In this document: piece by piece, positions 1 to 5,581 of the stretch | Layout: each line of letters starts with the position of its first letter | How positions within the stretch are numbered: the stretch's first letter is position 1 | NCBI GenBank assembly: GCA_015494375.1 | Contig: WGBL01000089.1 | Coordinates: 1 to 6,204, forward strand | Direction: 5' to 3' | Origin: Hyphomicrobiales bacterium | GTDB taxonomy: Bacteria > Pseudomonadota > Alphaproteobacteria > Rhizobiales > S144-23 | DNA length: 6,204 nt | Notes under the pieces: model-generated | The model's database searches: none | Told to the model about the DNA's origin: nothing | Seen by the model: only the letters and a program-made list of their open reading frames with translations | Translations under genes and position numbers: made by a program

Positions 1-85
1 CGATTGGCGGGCGCCCGAGCGCCGGAATGTCCTCGACCGATGCCCCCACATCGCCCTTCGGCCACTCCGGCGCCGGATCGCACAC
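1..85 (-). CDS. Possible 5' fragment of a minus-strand gene at the left edge
   Basis: On the minus strand one frame is open from a GTG at 85 to the window edge and reads as a balanced, acidic peptide starting CDPAPEWPKGDVGASVEDIP. Its codons are rich in G at position 1 and G/C at position 3. No Shine-Dalgarno sequence is obvious, and an in-frame TAG lies a few codons upstream of the GTG. The plus-strand frames across the same bases are also open, one of them to a TGA just after 100, so the strand is not certain. The fragment is too short to assign a family. If real, it would be divergently oriented from the Met-rich gene. Confidence 0.2.
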   Translation of the reverse strand, partial: MCDPAPEWPKGDVGASVEDIPALGRPPI

Positions 86-186
86 GCCAATCGAGAAACA
101 GAATTGATCCTATCTAGCCAAAACATGCTCTAGAGAAGGGCCCTGAGAAAAGACCGCCTCTTGAGGGAAAGCCGTGACGACAAGAA

Positions 187-222
187 AGCGGCTCTCAACG
201 GTTCTGAAAAGCAAGAGCCGCT
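187..222 (+). repeat. 9-bp perfect inverted repeat (hairpin) in the leader
   Basis: AGCGGCTCT at 187-195 is exactly complementary to AGAGCCGCT at 214-222, with an 18-nt loop. It lies about 85 nt upstream of the Met-rich gene. On the plus strand no long T-run follows. On the minus strand the stem is followed by TTCTTGTC, so it could end leftward transcription weakly. It may be a 5'-UTR structure or a terminator; the sequence does not decide between them. Confidence 0.5.
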
Positions 223-281
223 CTTATGCGCCAACACAACAGGGCCGAGGCAACGAAATTTGGGAGGAAAAAACAAGCAAG

Positions 282-311
282 ATGAAACACCTCAAGGAGA
301 TCCAATCATGA
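282..311 (+). other. 9-codon micro-ORF overlapping the next start
   Basis: ATG at 282 opens a frame encoding MKHLKEIQS that ends at TGA 309-311, sharing an ATGA with the start codon at 308. A GGGAGG motif sits at 262-267, about 14 nt before the ATG, which is longer than ideal. The micro-ORF contains the Shine-Dalgarno sequence of the downstream gene, so its translation could influence initiation there. It may be chance. Confidence 0.15.
294..300 (+). promoter_or_regulatory. Shine-Dalgarno site that fixes the start of the Met-rich gene
   Basis: AAGGAGA lies 7 nt upstream of the ATG at 308. It supports this start over the further upstream in-frame codons, because it directly precedes a typical Sec signal peptide. 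Confidence 0.75.
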
Positions 312-1102
312 CCCTTCAACGACTCTCAGGATTGTTGAGCGCACTTGCGATTATCGCCTTTCTCTCAAGCCCCGTGCTCGCTCAGGAGACGAAGGCGCCG
401 GACTTTGGCTCGACGGCTGAATGGGCCAAGACCTTTGCCGACCCGAAATGGGCCGAGGCCTGGACCAAGGCGGCGAACCCCGAGATGTTCGCCCAGTGGA
501 TGACGATCATGACGAACCCGCAAATGATGGAGGCCATGATGAAAATGGCCGACCCGTCGCTCGTCAACACCTGGCTCGGGCTCATGACCAACCCAGACAT
601 GATGAACGCCATGATCAAGATGGGGGATCCCAAGATCATCGAGCCATTCATGGCGGCAATGACAAATCCCGACATGATGAACGCCATGATCAAGATGGCG
701 GACCCGAAGCTCATCGACTCGATGATGAAGCTGATGACGGACCCCAAGATGGTCGAGGCGGCGCTCAAGATGTCCGATCCCACGCCCTATATCAAGATGA
801 TGACCAATCCGGCGATGATCGAGTCGATGACCAAGATGGCCGACCCCACCCCCTATATCAAAATGATGACCAACCCCGAGATGGTGAACGCCATGATCAA
901 GTTGGCCGACCCTGCGATGATGAACTCCTGGATGGGCATCATGACAAATCCGAAGATGATGGATTCGATGATGAAGATGATGAGCCCTGAGCTCATGGTC
1001 AGCATGATGACGGCCAGTATGCAAATGATGAACGCCCTGCCCAAGGCCATGGAAAGCATGGGCGTGGCAGCCGGCGACGCCGCCAAGAAGGCAGCCGAAT
1101 AG
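308..1102 (+). CDS. Exported methionine-rich helical-repeat protein, function unknown
   Basis: This encodes 264 residues. Residues 1-25 form a clear Sec signal peptide (MTLQRLS, a hydrophobic stretch, then SSPVLA before QET), so the mature protein should be periplasmic or secreted. From about residue 44 to 239 it is built of short units that each begin with [N/D]P, for example MTNPDMMNAMIKMADP. Sixteen such Asx-Pro (one Ser-Pro) positions occur, spaced 12 and 13 residues alternately; two units are shortened to 10 (TPYIKMM type). This fits one short helix per unit, N-capped by Asx-Pro, in 25-residue helical pairs. Met makes up 52 of 264 residues. There is no Cys or His, and Arg occurs only in the signal peptide. 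The C-terminal tail is Ala/Lys-rich. I recognise no named family. Binding of Cu(I) or another soft metal, oxidant scavenging through methionine sulfoxide, or a structural envelope role are all inferences. The gene probably shares a transcript with the downstream DUF302 gene. Confidence 0.85.
   Translation: MTLQRLSGLLSALAIIAFLSSPVLAQETKAPDFGSTAEWAKTFADPKWAEAWTKAANPEMFAQWMTIMTNPQMMEAMMKMADPSLVNTWLGLMTNPDMMNAMIKMGDPKIIEPFMAAMTNPDMMNAMIKMADPKLIDSMMKLMTDPKMVEAALKMSDPTPYIKMMTNPAMIESMTKMADPTPYIKMMTNPEMVNAMIKLADPAMMNSWMGIMTNPKMMDSMMKMMSPELMVSMMTASMQMMNALPKAMESMGVAAGDAAKKAAE
437..1024 (+). repeat. In-gene tandem repeat array, 75-bp unit (25 codons)
   Basis: The coding array contains about eight paired helix units. 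Two neighbouring units share an identical 28-base stretch at 596-623 and 671-698, exactly 75 bp apart. A degenerate copy starts near 875. A second near-identical pair, encoding TPYIKMMTNP, lies about 66 bp apart (starting near 781 and 847). Conservation at the DNA level points to fairly recent duplication within the gene. Confidence 0.85.
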
Positions 1103-1106
1103 TTTT

Positions 1107-1120
1107 CAGCCAATTGGTTG
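1107..1120. repeat. Short palindrome after the Met-rich gene
   Basis: CAGCCAATTGGTTG is self-complementary apart from one G:T pair and begins five bases after the stop codon. It could form a dimeric site, or a poor hairpin because it has no loop. The role is unknown. Confidence 0.3.
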
Positions 1121-1140
1121 TCTCGAGGCACGCACCCGGA

Positions 1141-1174
1141 CCGGGGCCCCGATCGATGGATGCGCGGGCCCCGG
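1141..1174 (+). repeat. Strong GC intercistronic hairpin
   Basis: CCGGGGCCC at 1141-1149 pairs perfectly with GGGCCCCGG at 1166-1174 around a 16-nt loop. It lies in the 114-bp gap between the Met-rich gene and the DUF302 gene and has no T-run after it, so it is not a standard intrinsic terminator. A stem this stable between two cotranscribed genes could slow 3' exonucleases and raise the amount of the first message relative to the second. That role is inferred. Confidence 0.6.
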
Positions 1175-1216
1175 CTAGGGGCGGGTCTCGGGCATCCAGC
1201 TAGCGGAGACAAAGCC

Positions 1217-1927
1217 ATGCGCGCACGCTTTTCTGCTGCAATTCCTGCTGCAATTCTCGGGGCGGCCATTGTGTTCTGGGGCTCAGTTCTGGCCGCCGAG
1301 GAGGAATATGACAACTCCATCACCTATTACTCGAAGCCCTACAAGAAGATGGAGCTGCCCAAGGGCTGGCAACCCATGCCGACGGGGCCGAAGCAGGACC
1401 ATCCCCCCAACACCATGTCGCCCCCCATCTCGGCCGAAGCCAAGATGCGCATGATGCAGACCATGATGATGTTCAATCCCTTCGGTCTCAGGGACATGAT
1501 CTCCATGATGGTCGCCAAGAAGAAGGTCGAGGAGGGCATCACGTTCGACGAGGTGATCGAGTCGATGGATGTGCGCGCCAATGCGCTCAACATGAAAAAG
1601 GTGGGGCACAATACGCCCTACAAGGTGATCGAGCAGATGACCGGCAAGCCCTCGCCGCGGCTCGAGATCATCAGCTATTGCGATGTTCTGACGATGCGCA
1701 AGATCCTCGACTTCGTGCCTGAGTTCGGCGCCTTCGTGCCGTGTCGGATCACGGTGCTCGAGGATGCCAAGGGCGACATCTGGATCATGACGCTCGATTG
1801 GGACGTGCGCTGGCTTGATACCAGCCCGAACCCCAACAAGATCTCGCCCGAGCTGCGTGCCGCGGCCATCAAGGTGCGCGAGAACCTCGAGTCGATCATG
1901 GAGGCGGGGGCGACGGGCGATCTTTAG
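1217..1927 (+). CDS. Exported DUF302-domain protein with a Met-rich segment
   Basis: This encodes 236 residues. The start at 1217 was chosen because GGAG lies 8 nt upstream and the frame then opens with a signal peptide (residues 1-27, hydrophobic core AAILGAAIVFWGSVLAA), giving a mature N-terminus at EEEYDNS. Residues 77-98 are Met-rich (9 of 22). Residues about 107-200 resemble DUF302: a beta/alpha fold with SYCD near 153-156, a hydrophobic stretch, then FVPCRITVLED at 173-183 and a WIMTLDW strand. C155 and C176 are the only cysteines and could form a redox pair or bind a ligand; this is not shown. The C-terminus is a charged helix. The biochemical role of DUF302 is not established to my knowledge. 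The gene lies 114 bp after the Met-rich gene on the same strand, so the two probably act together in the periplasm. I am fairly sure of the gene and moderately sure of the domain. Confidence 0.8.
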   Translation: MRARFSAAIPAAILGAAIVFWGSVLAAEEEYDNSITYYSKPYKKMELPKGWQPMPTGPKQDHPPNTMSPPISAEAKMRMMQTMMMFNPFGLRDMISMMVAKKKVEEGITFDEVIESMDVRANALNMKKVGHNTPYKVIEQMTGKPSPRLEIISYCDVLTMRKILDFVPEFGAFVPCRITVLEDAKGDIWIMTLDWDVRWLDTSPNPNKISPELRAAAIKVRENLESIMEAGATGDL

Positions 1928-1950
1928 GACCCCGTGTAGGTTTTGGAAAG

Positions 1951-1962
1951 CGCCAAAAGGCG
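1951..1962 (-). terminator. Small hairpin between convergent genes
   Basis: CGCC-AAAA-GGCG forms a 4-bp stem. Read on the minus strand it becomes CGCC-TTTT-GGCG followed by CTTTCC. It could help end transcription of the A24 peptidase gene, but the stem is short and the T-run is broken. Confidence 0.2.
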
Positions 1963-2002
1963 GGGGCAACGCGCGACTAGCGTTGGCGGCATAGGTTGTG
2001 GA

Positions 2003-2046
2003 AGGTGCCACCGGGCGAGACGGCCCGCACCTGTTCTTGCTTTCTT
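2003..2046 (+). terminator. Probable intrinsic terminator after the DUF302 gene
   Basis: AGGTG at 2003-2007 pairs with CACCT at 2028-2032, and an inner CGGGC (2012-2016) pairs with GCCCG (2023-2027), giving a two-part stem with a 4-nt bulge. A T-rich run, GTTCTTGCTTTCTT, follows. It lies about 75 bp after the stop codon in the gap between convergent genes, where a terminator is expected. Confidence 0.45.
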
Positions 2047-2079
2047 GCCACCGTTGCCCCCCTCGCCTTTGCCCCGCGC

Positions 2080-2688
2080 CTACCAGACGTTTGGTGTCTG
2101 TCTCAACGCATCGAGCATCCAGACGACCCAGATCGCGGGCGCAAGGAAGGTGCCAAAGGGAATGGCCGTGGTGATGGTCAGCTGCTTGCTCGGCCTCAAG
2201 AGCCCGGCCAGTGCAACGATCACGATGGCAGTGACCGAGGCCAGCAAGACCACATCGATGAGCCCTCGCCAGCCGGTCCAGGCACCGGCCGCGGCCGCCA
2301 GCTTGACATCGCCAAGCCCGAGTCCCTCGCGAGCGCGCAGGCGGCCGTAGGCCGCGCGCACGCCATAAAAGCCCAAGCCCCCGGCAAGCACGCCAAGGAC
2401 ATGGGCGGGGTCGACGAGACCTGGCTGTGAAGGGTCGAGCCAGTGTCCCGAGGCGAGAAGCCCCAGGGGAATGGCGGGGAGCGAGAGCGCATCGGGGATG
2501 ATGAAGGTTTTGAGATCGATTGCCGCAATGGCCAGCATGGCCCAGCCGAGGAGCACGGCCACGCCAGACCAAGGCCAGGCGAGTGTGAGCGCCGACACAA
2601 TCGCCAGCCCCAGGCTGAGCCCGATGAAGAGAAAAGCAAACAAGCGATGGGCGCCGCCTGGTTGCCTGCGCGGCTCTCCGTGTGCCAT
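2080..2688 (-). CDS. A24-family prepilin peptidase, short form
   Basis: This encodes a 202-residue polytopic inner-membrane aspartic protease of the type IV prepilin peptidase (PilD/GspO/CpaA) family, which removes the leader of pilins and pseudopilins. The two catalytic aspartates are visible: D58 in AAIDLKTFIIPDALSLP and D127 in the GxGD motif of GLGLGDVKL. The late IPFGTFLAPAIW segment (about 176-187) also matches PilD. Hydrophobic segments flank and separate these motifs. The N-terminal cytoplasmic methyltransferase region with CPxC motifs found in full-length PilD (about 290 residues) is absent, as in CpaA-type enzymes. The ATG at 2688 is preceded by a purine-rich AGGTGAGGGG. It follows era on the same strand after 137 bp. 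No pilin or secretion gene is present in the window, so the substrate is unknown. The family call is confident; pilin processing versus another role is open. Confidence 0.85.
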   Translation of the reverse strand: MAHGEPRRQPGGAHRLFAFLFIGLSLGLAIVSALTLAWPWSGVAVLLGWAMLAIAAIDLKTFIIPDALSLPAIPLGLLASGHWLDPSQPGLVDPAHVLGVLAGGLGFYGVRAAYGRLRAREGLGLGDVKLAAAAGAWTGWRGLIDVVLLASVTAIVIVALAGLLRPSKQLTITTAIPFGTFLAPAIWVVWMLDALRQTPNVW

Positions 2689-2797
2689 GGCAGCCCCTCA
2701 CCTCGCCTCATGACGCCGAGCGCATGGCCCCGATCTCGCGCGCCTGCGCCCGCGCCCATCTCCCAACACTCGCCGGTATCGTGCCTTGCTGCATGAA

Positions 2798-2823
2798 GGC
2801 CCGATGCTTCGTGGCTGCGGGCC
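2798..2823 (-). terminator. Inverted repeat just after era
   Basis: GGCCCG at 2798-2803 and CGGGCC at 2818-2823 form a 6-bp stem starting three bases after the era stop codon. On the minus strand it is followed by TTCATGC, a poor T-run. It may be a weak terminator or an mRNA 3' stabiliser separating era from the A24 peptidase gene. Confidence 0.25.
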
Positions 2824-2825
2824 CC

Positions 2826-3803
2826 TCAGTCGGGCCGCTCGAGCCCCAGCGCCTCATAGCGCTCGGGATCATCGCTCCAGTTGGGGCGCACCTTGACGAA
2901 GAGGAAAAGATGCACCTCGGTCTCGATAATCTCGCCAAGCTCACGCCGGGCCTCCATTGAGACGGCCTTGATCGTGCGGCCGCCCTTGCCCAGCACGATC
3001 TGCTTCTGGCTCTCACGCTCGACAAAGACCGTCTGCTCGATCCTGACCGAGCCGTCCCTGAGGGGGCGCCAGGATGTCGTCTCGACGCTCAAGGCATAGG
3101 GCAGCTCCTGATGGAGGCGGAGGGTGAGCTTTTCGCGCGTGATCTCGGCGGCCAGAAACCACAACGGGGCATCGCTCAACTGATCCTCGGGATAATGCCA
3201 GGGCCCCGGCGGCACCGCATCCACAAGATAGTTTGCAAAGTCCTCGAGCCCGTCGCCACTCAGCGCCGAGACCATGAAAGTGCGCTCGAAGGGCACCCGC
3301 TCATTGAGGGCGGCGGCCAGCTCGAGAAGTTTCGGTTTGGCGACGAGGTCGATCTTGTTGAGCAGGAGAATGGGGCGGGATGCCACACTTGAGAGCCGCG
3401 CCAGTATCTGCTCGACGCGCTCGTCGATGCCGCGGGCGGCATCAACAAGCACACTCACGATATCGGCATCGAGCGCCCCTTTCCAGGCCGCCTCCACCAT
3501 GGCCCGCTCTAGCCGCCTGCGCTTGCGGGGGGCGAAGATGCCGGGTGTGTCAATCAGCACAATCTGGCTTGCGCCCCGGCAGACGATGCCCCGGATGCGG
3601 CTGCGTGTCGTCTGCACCTTGTGGGTGACGATCGAGACCTTGGCACCGACGAGGTTGTTGACGAGGGTCGACTTGCCGGCATTGGGCGCTCCGATGAGAG
3701 CGACAAAGCCGCACCGCTGCCGCGCCGTCTCTTGGCTCTCGTGCCGCGCCACCTCTCGCGTCTCGTTGTCTGCTCGGCCCCGTAAGCGCTCGCTCCCGCT
3801 CAT
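2826..3803 (-). CDS. era: GTPase Era
   Basis: This encodes 325 residues. Era is an essential GTPase that binds the 3' end of 16S rRNA and assists 30S subunit assembly at the inner face of the membrane. Visible GTPase motifs are the P-loop GAPNAGKST (38-46), the switch region QTTR (64-67), DTPG (85-88), NKID (149-152) and SAL (179-181). The C-terminal KH domain has EITREKL (220-226) and GKGGRTIKAV (272-281). It is about 25 residues longer than E. coli Era because of a polar, charged N-terminal extension (about 1-30). In the segment before EITREK, the position where many homologues have Arg (P-x-R-F) appears as Trp (215); this is minor and unverified. The start ATG overlaps the rnc stop as ATGA, with GAGG 7 nt upstream inside rnc, indicating translational coupling. 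Confidence 0.97.
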   Translation of the reverse strand: MSGSERLRGRADNETREVARHESQETARQRCGFVALIGAPNAGKSTLVNNLVGAKVSIVTHKVQTTRSRIRGIVCRGASQIVLIDTPGIFAPRKRRRLERAMVEAAWKGALDADIVSVLVDAARGIDERVEQILARLSSVASRPILLLNKIDLVAKPKLLELAAALNERVPFERTFMVSALSGDGLEDFANYLVDAVPPGPWHYPEDQLSDAPLWFLAAEITREKLTLRLHQELPYALSVETTSWRPLRDGSVRIEQTVFVERESQKQIVLGKGGRTIKAVSMEARRELGEIIETEVHLFLFVKVRPNWSDDPERYEALGLERPD

Positions 3804-4522
3804 CGTCTGGCCTCGGACTCTTCAGCCTCGGACTTCCAAACGCCTTCGCGTCTGAGGAGCCTTTCGGCGGCGTCTTGCTCGGCGGCACGCTTGCTCGCGC
3901 CCTCGCCCCTTTCCGGCGCAAACCCCTCGACCCGCACCTCGGCGGTAAAGGTCGGCGCATGGTCGGGCCCGCGCCGCTCGAGCTCCACATAGTCGGGCAA
4001 CGCCAACCCCTGGCCCTGTGCCCATTCCTGGAGCGCCGATTTGGGATCGGTGCGCGGTGCCTCGAGCGCCGGCGTGCGTGCACCCCAGAAGGCGCGGATG
4101 ATGCGCCGTGCGGGCTCGAAGCCGCCGTCGAGGAAAACCGCGCCCAGAACCGCCTCACAGGCATCGGCGATGATGCTCTCGCGGCCACGACCGGCGGCCG
4201 TCGATTCGCTTGCGCCCACCACCAGGTGTACGTCGAGCGCCATGGCGCGGCCGACATCGGCGCATGTCGCGCGATTGACCAGCCGGTTGAATGCGCGCGC
4301 GAGCACGCCCTCCTCGGCTTCGGGAAAACGCTCGCTCAAGAGCTCGGCAATGGCAAGGCCGAGCACGCGATCGCCAAGGAACTCGAGACGCTCATAGTCC
4401 CCGGTGACGCCCGCGCGGCCGCGGGCGCTCGAATGGGTCAGCGCCCGCTCGAGCAGGCGGCGATCCTTGAACTCATAGCCCAGGCGCCCCTCGAGCGCTT
4501 CCAGGTTCGCATATGCCGCCAC
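3800..4522 (-). CDS. rnc: Ribonuclease III
   Basis: This encodes a 240-residue double-strand-specific endoribonuclease that processes rRNA precursors and regulatory duplexes. The signature ERLEFLGDR (44-52) carries catalytic residues E47 and D51, and the second acidic pair is D120 and E123 in ADACEAVLGAVFLDGG. After a linker, a double-stranded RNA-binding domain runs from DPKSALQEWAQ (about 159) to GASKRAAEQDAAERLL (about 208-223). The length is close to the usual 225-240. The start is GTG at 4522, the only usable start before an in-frame stop upstream; a GAAGG lies about 12 nt before it, a slightly long spacing. It begins 22 bp after lepB ends and overlaps era by 4 bp, so lepB-rnc-era is almost certainly one operon. 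Confidence 0.97.
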   Translation of the reverse strand: MAAYANLEALEGRLGYEFKDRRLLERALTHSSARGRAGVTGDYERLEFLGDRVLGLAIAELLSERFPEAEEGVLARAFNRLVNRATCADVGRAMALDVHLVVGASESTAAGRGRESIIADACEAVLGAVFLDGGFEPARRIIRAFWGARTPALEAPRTDPKSALQEWAQGQGLALPDYVELERRGPDHAPTFTAEVRVEGFAPERGEGASKRAAEQDAAERLLRREGVWKSEAEESEARR

Positions 4523-4544
4523 GGCGCACCGTAACCTTCAAACC

Positions 4545-5330
4545 TCACCGGATGACTGTGAAAAAGCGCTTCCAGCGGATCTTGCTCGGCCATTCCCAGA
4601 GCTTGAGGAAGCGCCAGCTCTCCTCGGCCGAGAAAAAGATCAGCTCCGCGCGGCCGATGAGATTCTCACGGGGGACGAAACCGACACCCCCGATGGTTTC
4701 GGGCACACGGGAGTCCGTTGAGTTATCGCGATTGTCGCCCATCATGAAATAGTGGCCCGGGGGCACCTCGAAAACGCCGGTGTCGTCATATCGGGTGCCT
4801 TTGATGGCGTCGAGGGTGTAGTGCTTTGCGCCGCCCGGCAGTGTTTCCTCATAACGTGGAATACGAATGGTGCGACCAAACTCATCCCTCGTGACAAAAT
4901 CGGAGACCCGGCGCTTCGGCACTGCAATGAAACTCGCGCTGCCTTTGGGCTGGATGAACAGCTGGCCGCGCCGCATTTGTATGCGGTCGCCCGGCAGCCC
5001 GATCACCCGCTTGATGTAGTCCGTGCGCCCGTCACTGGGCAACTTGAAGACGACGACGTCGCCGCGCTTGGGCTCGCCGGCGAGCACGCGGCCGGAGAAA
5101 AGATTGAGACCAAATGGAAATGTATAGCGGCTGTAGCCATAGCTGAGCTTGGAGACGAAGAGATAATCGCCGACGAGGAGTGTGGGTTTCATCGAGCCTG
5201 AGGGGATATTGAATGGCTGGTAGAAGAAGATCCGCACGACCATGGCCAGGATGAGGGCATGGATGATCACCCGGATGGTGTCGGCGAAGGCGCCGCGCTG
5301 GGCCGGCTGGGTGTCGGCTTCGGTGCTCAT
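4545..5330 (-). CDS. lepB: Signal peptidase I
   Basis: This encodes a 261-residue, membrane-anchored serine protease (family S26) that cleaves signal peptides from exported proteins on the periplasmic face of the inner membrane. One N-terminal membrane segment spans about 17-36. The catalytic Ser is S46 in IPSGSMKPTL and the general-base Lys is K107 in DYIKRVIGLPGD. The late box GHYFMMGDNRDNSTDSR (192-208) is complete. The length is typical of alphaproteobacterial enzymes. The start at 5330 is chosen because GAGGAG lies 8 nt upstream; the frame stays open further upstream but that extension has no family-like sequence. It heads the lepB-rnc-era operon. The acyl-carrier-protein synthase gene acpS, often just upstream in relatives, is not there. 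The enzyme would be expected to mature the two exported proteins encoded at 308-1927. Confidence 0.97.
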   Translation of the reverse strand: MSTEADTQPAQRGAFADTIRVIIHALILAMVVRIFFYQPFNIPSGSMKPTLLVGDYLFVSKLSYGYSRYTFPFGLNLFSGRVLAGEPKRGDVVVFKLPSDGRTDYIKRVIGLPGDRIQMRRGQLFIQPKGSASFIAVPKRRVSDFVTRDEFGRTIRIPRYEETLPGGAKHYTLDAIKGTRYDDTGVFEVPPGHYFMMGDNRDNSTDSRVPETIGGVGFVPRENLIGRAELIFFSAEESWRFLKLWEWPSKIRWKRFFTVIR

Positions 5331-5338
5331 AGCGGTTG

Positions 5339-5344
5339 CTCCTC
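5339..5344 (-). promoter_or_regulatory. Shine-Dalgarno site that fixes the lepB start
   Basis: On the minus strand GAGGAG stands 8 nt before the ATG at 5330, and supports this start over in-frame codons as far upstream as 5513. Confidence 0.75.
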
Positions 5345-5502
5345 GGTCGTGCCGAAGTTTGTGATGGGCGATTGTCTGGCAGGCCGGCTGATCCGCTTTC
5401 GTCGAGATGCTCAGCACATTGCCTGAAGCCCGGCTCGACGCCCTGGGTGGATGGGTTGCTCTGGCCAGTCGATCATAGGGGCCTTTGCCGCCGACCGACG
5501 CC

Positions 5503-5532
5503 CTTATCGGCAAACTCGAATCGGCCCTTCAA
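5503..5532 (-). promoter_or_regulatory. Weak candidate promoter for the lepB operon
   Basis: TTGAAG and GATAAG, each matching four of six bases of the sigma-70 hexamers, are separated by 18 bp about 170-200 bp upstream of the lepB start. In GC-rich DNA such matches also arise by chance. Confidence 0.2.
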
Positions 5533-5565
5533 AACAGATTGGCCAGGCAAGTGCAAGGGACAAAG

Positions 5566-5580
5566 CGCCCCTCGAGGGCG
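5566..5580 (-). terminator. Small GC hairpin with short T-run
   Basis: CGCCC at 5566-5570 pairs with GGGCG at 5576-5580; the centre includes the palindrome CCCTCGAGGG. On the minus strand the stem is followed by CTTTGT. It could end transcription of the right-edge gene before lepB, but it is weak. Confidence 0.3.
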
Positions 5581-5581
5581 A

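Larger units (their letters stand above)
86..307. other. Non-coding leader and possible divergent promoter region
   Basis: No convincing gene is seen here. The region is more A-rich than the flanking genes and contains one strong hairpin (187-222), a purine-rich patch at 262-273, and the Shine-Dalgarno sequence of the next gene. A reading frame continuous with the Met-rich protein runs back to about 161, but its N-terminal extension is low-quality sequence ahead of a perfect signal peptide, so it was not included. I could not find a promoter that matches a consensus well; TTGATC at 104-109 has no good -10 partner. Confidence 0.5.

Noticed and set aside
1..93. CGATTGGCG at 1-9 and its complement at 85-93 as insertion-sequence ends
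   Set aside because: Only 9 bp match, the enclosed DNA is too short for a transposase, and no target duplication can be seen at the window edge.
161..307. N-terminal extension of the Met-rich protein to an upstream in-frame start
   Set aside because: The start at 308 has a good Shine-Dalgarno sequence and begins a textbook signal peptide; the 49-residue extension would bury that signal and has no family-like features.
365..1024. Long minus-strand frames across the Met-rich gene, one rich in His (CHDAHPGVHHRR type)
   Set aside because: They are antisense shadows: the His-rich pattern arises because CAT is the complement of the abundant ATG codons on the plus strand.
1283..2701. A 472-codon minus-strand open frame
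   Set aside because: It spans the DUF302 gene, a probable terminator and the A24 peptidase in a different frame and reads as Arg/His/Leu-rich shadow sequence; the catalytic motifs of the A24 peptidase are in another frame.
2708..2794. Possible 28-residue peptide (MQQGTIPASVGRW...) between era and the A24 peptidase gene
   Set aside because: It has no Shine-Dalgarno sequence, begins next to the era 3' hairpin, and has no recognisable features.
5331..5513. Upstream extension of LepB or a degenerate acpS
   Set aside because: The peptide has no AcpS motifs, and the LepB start at 5330 is well supported by its ribosome-binding site and by family length.
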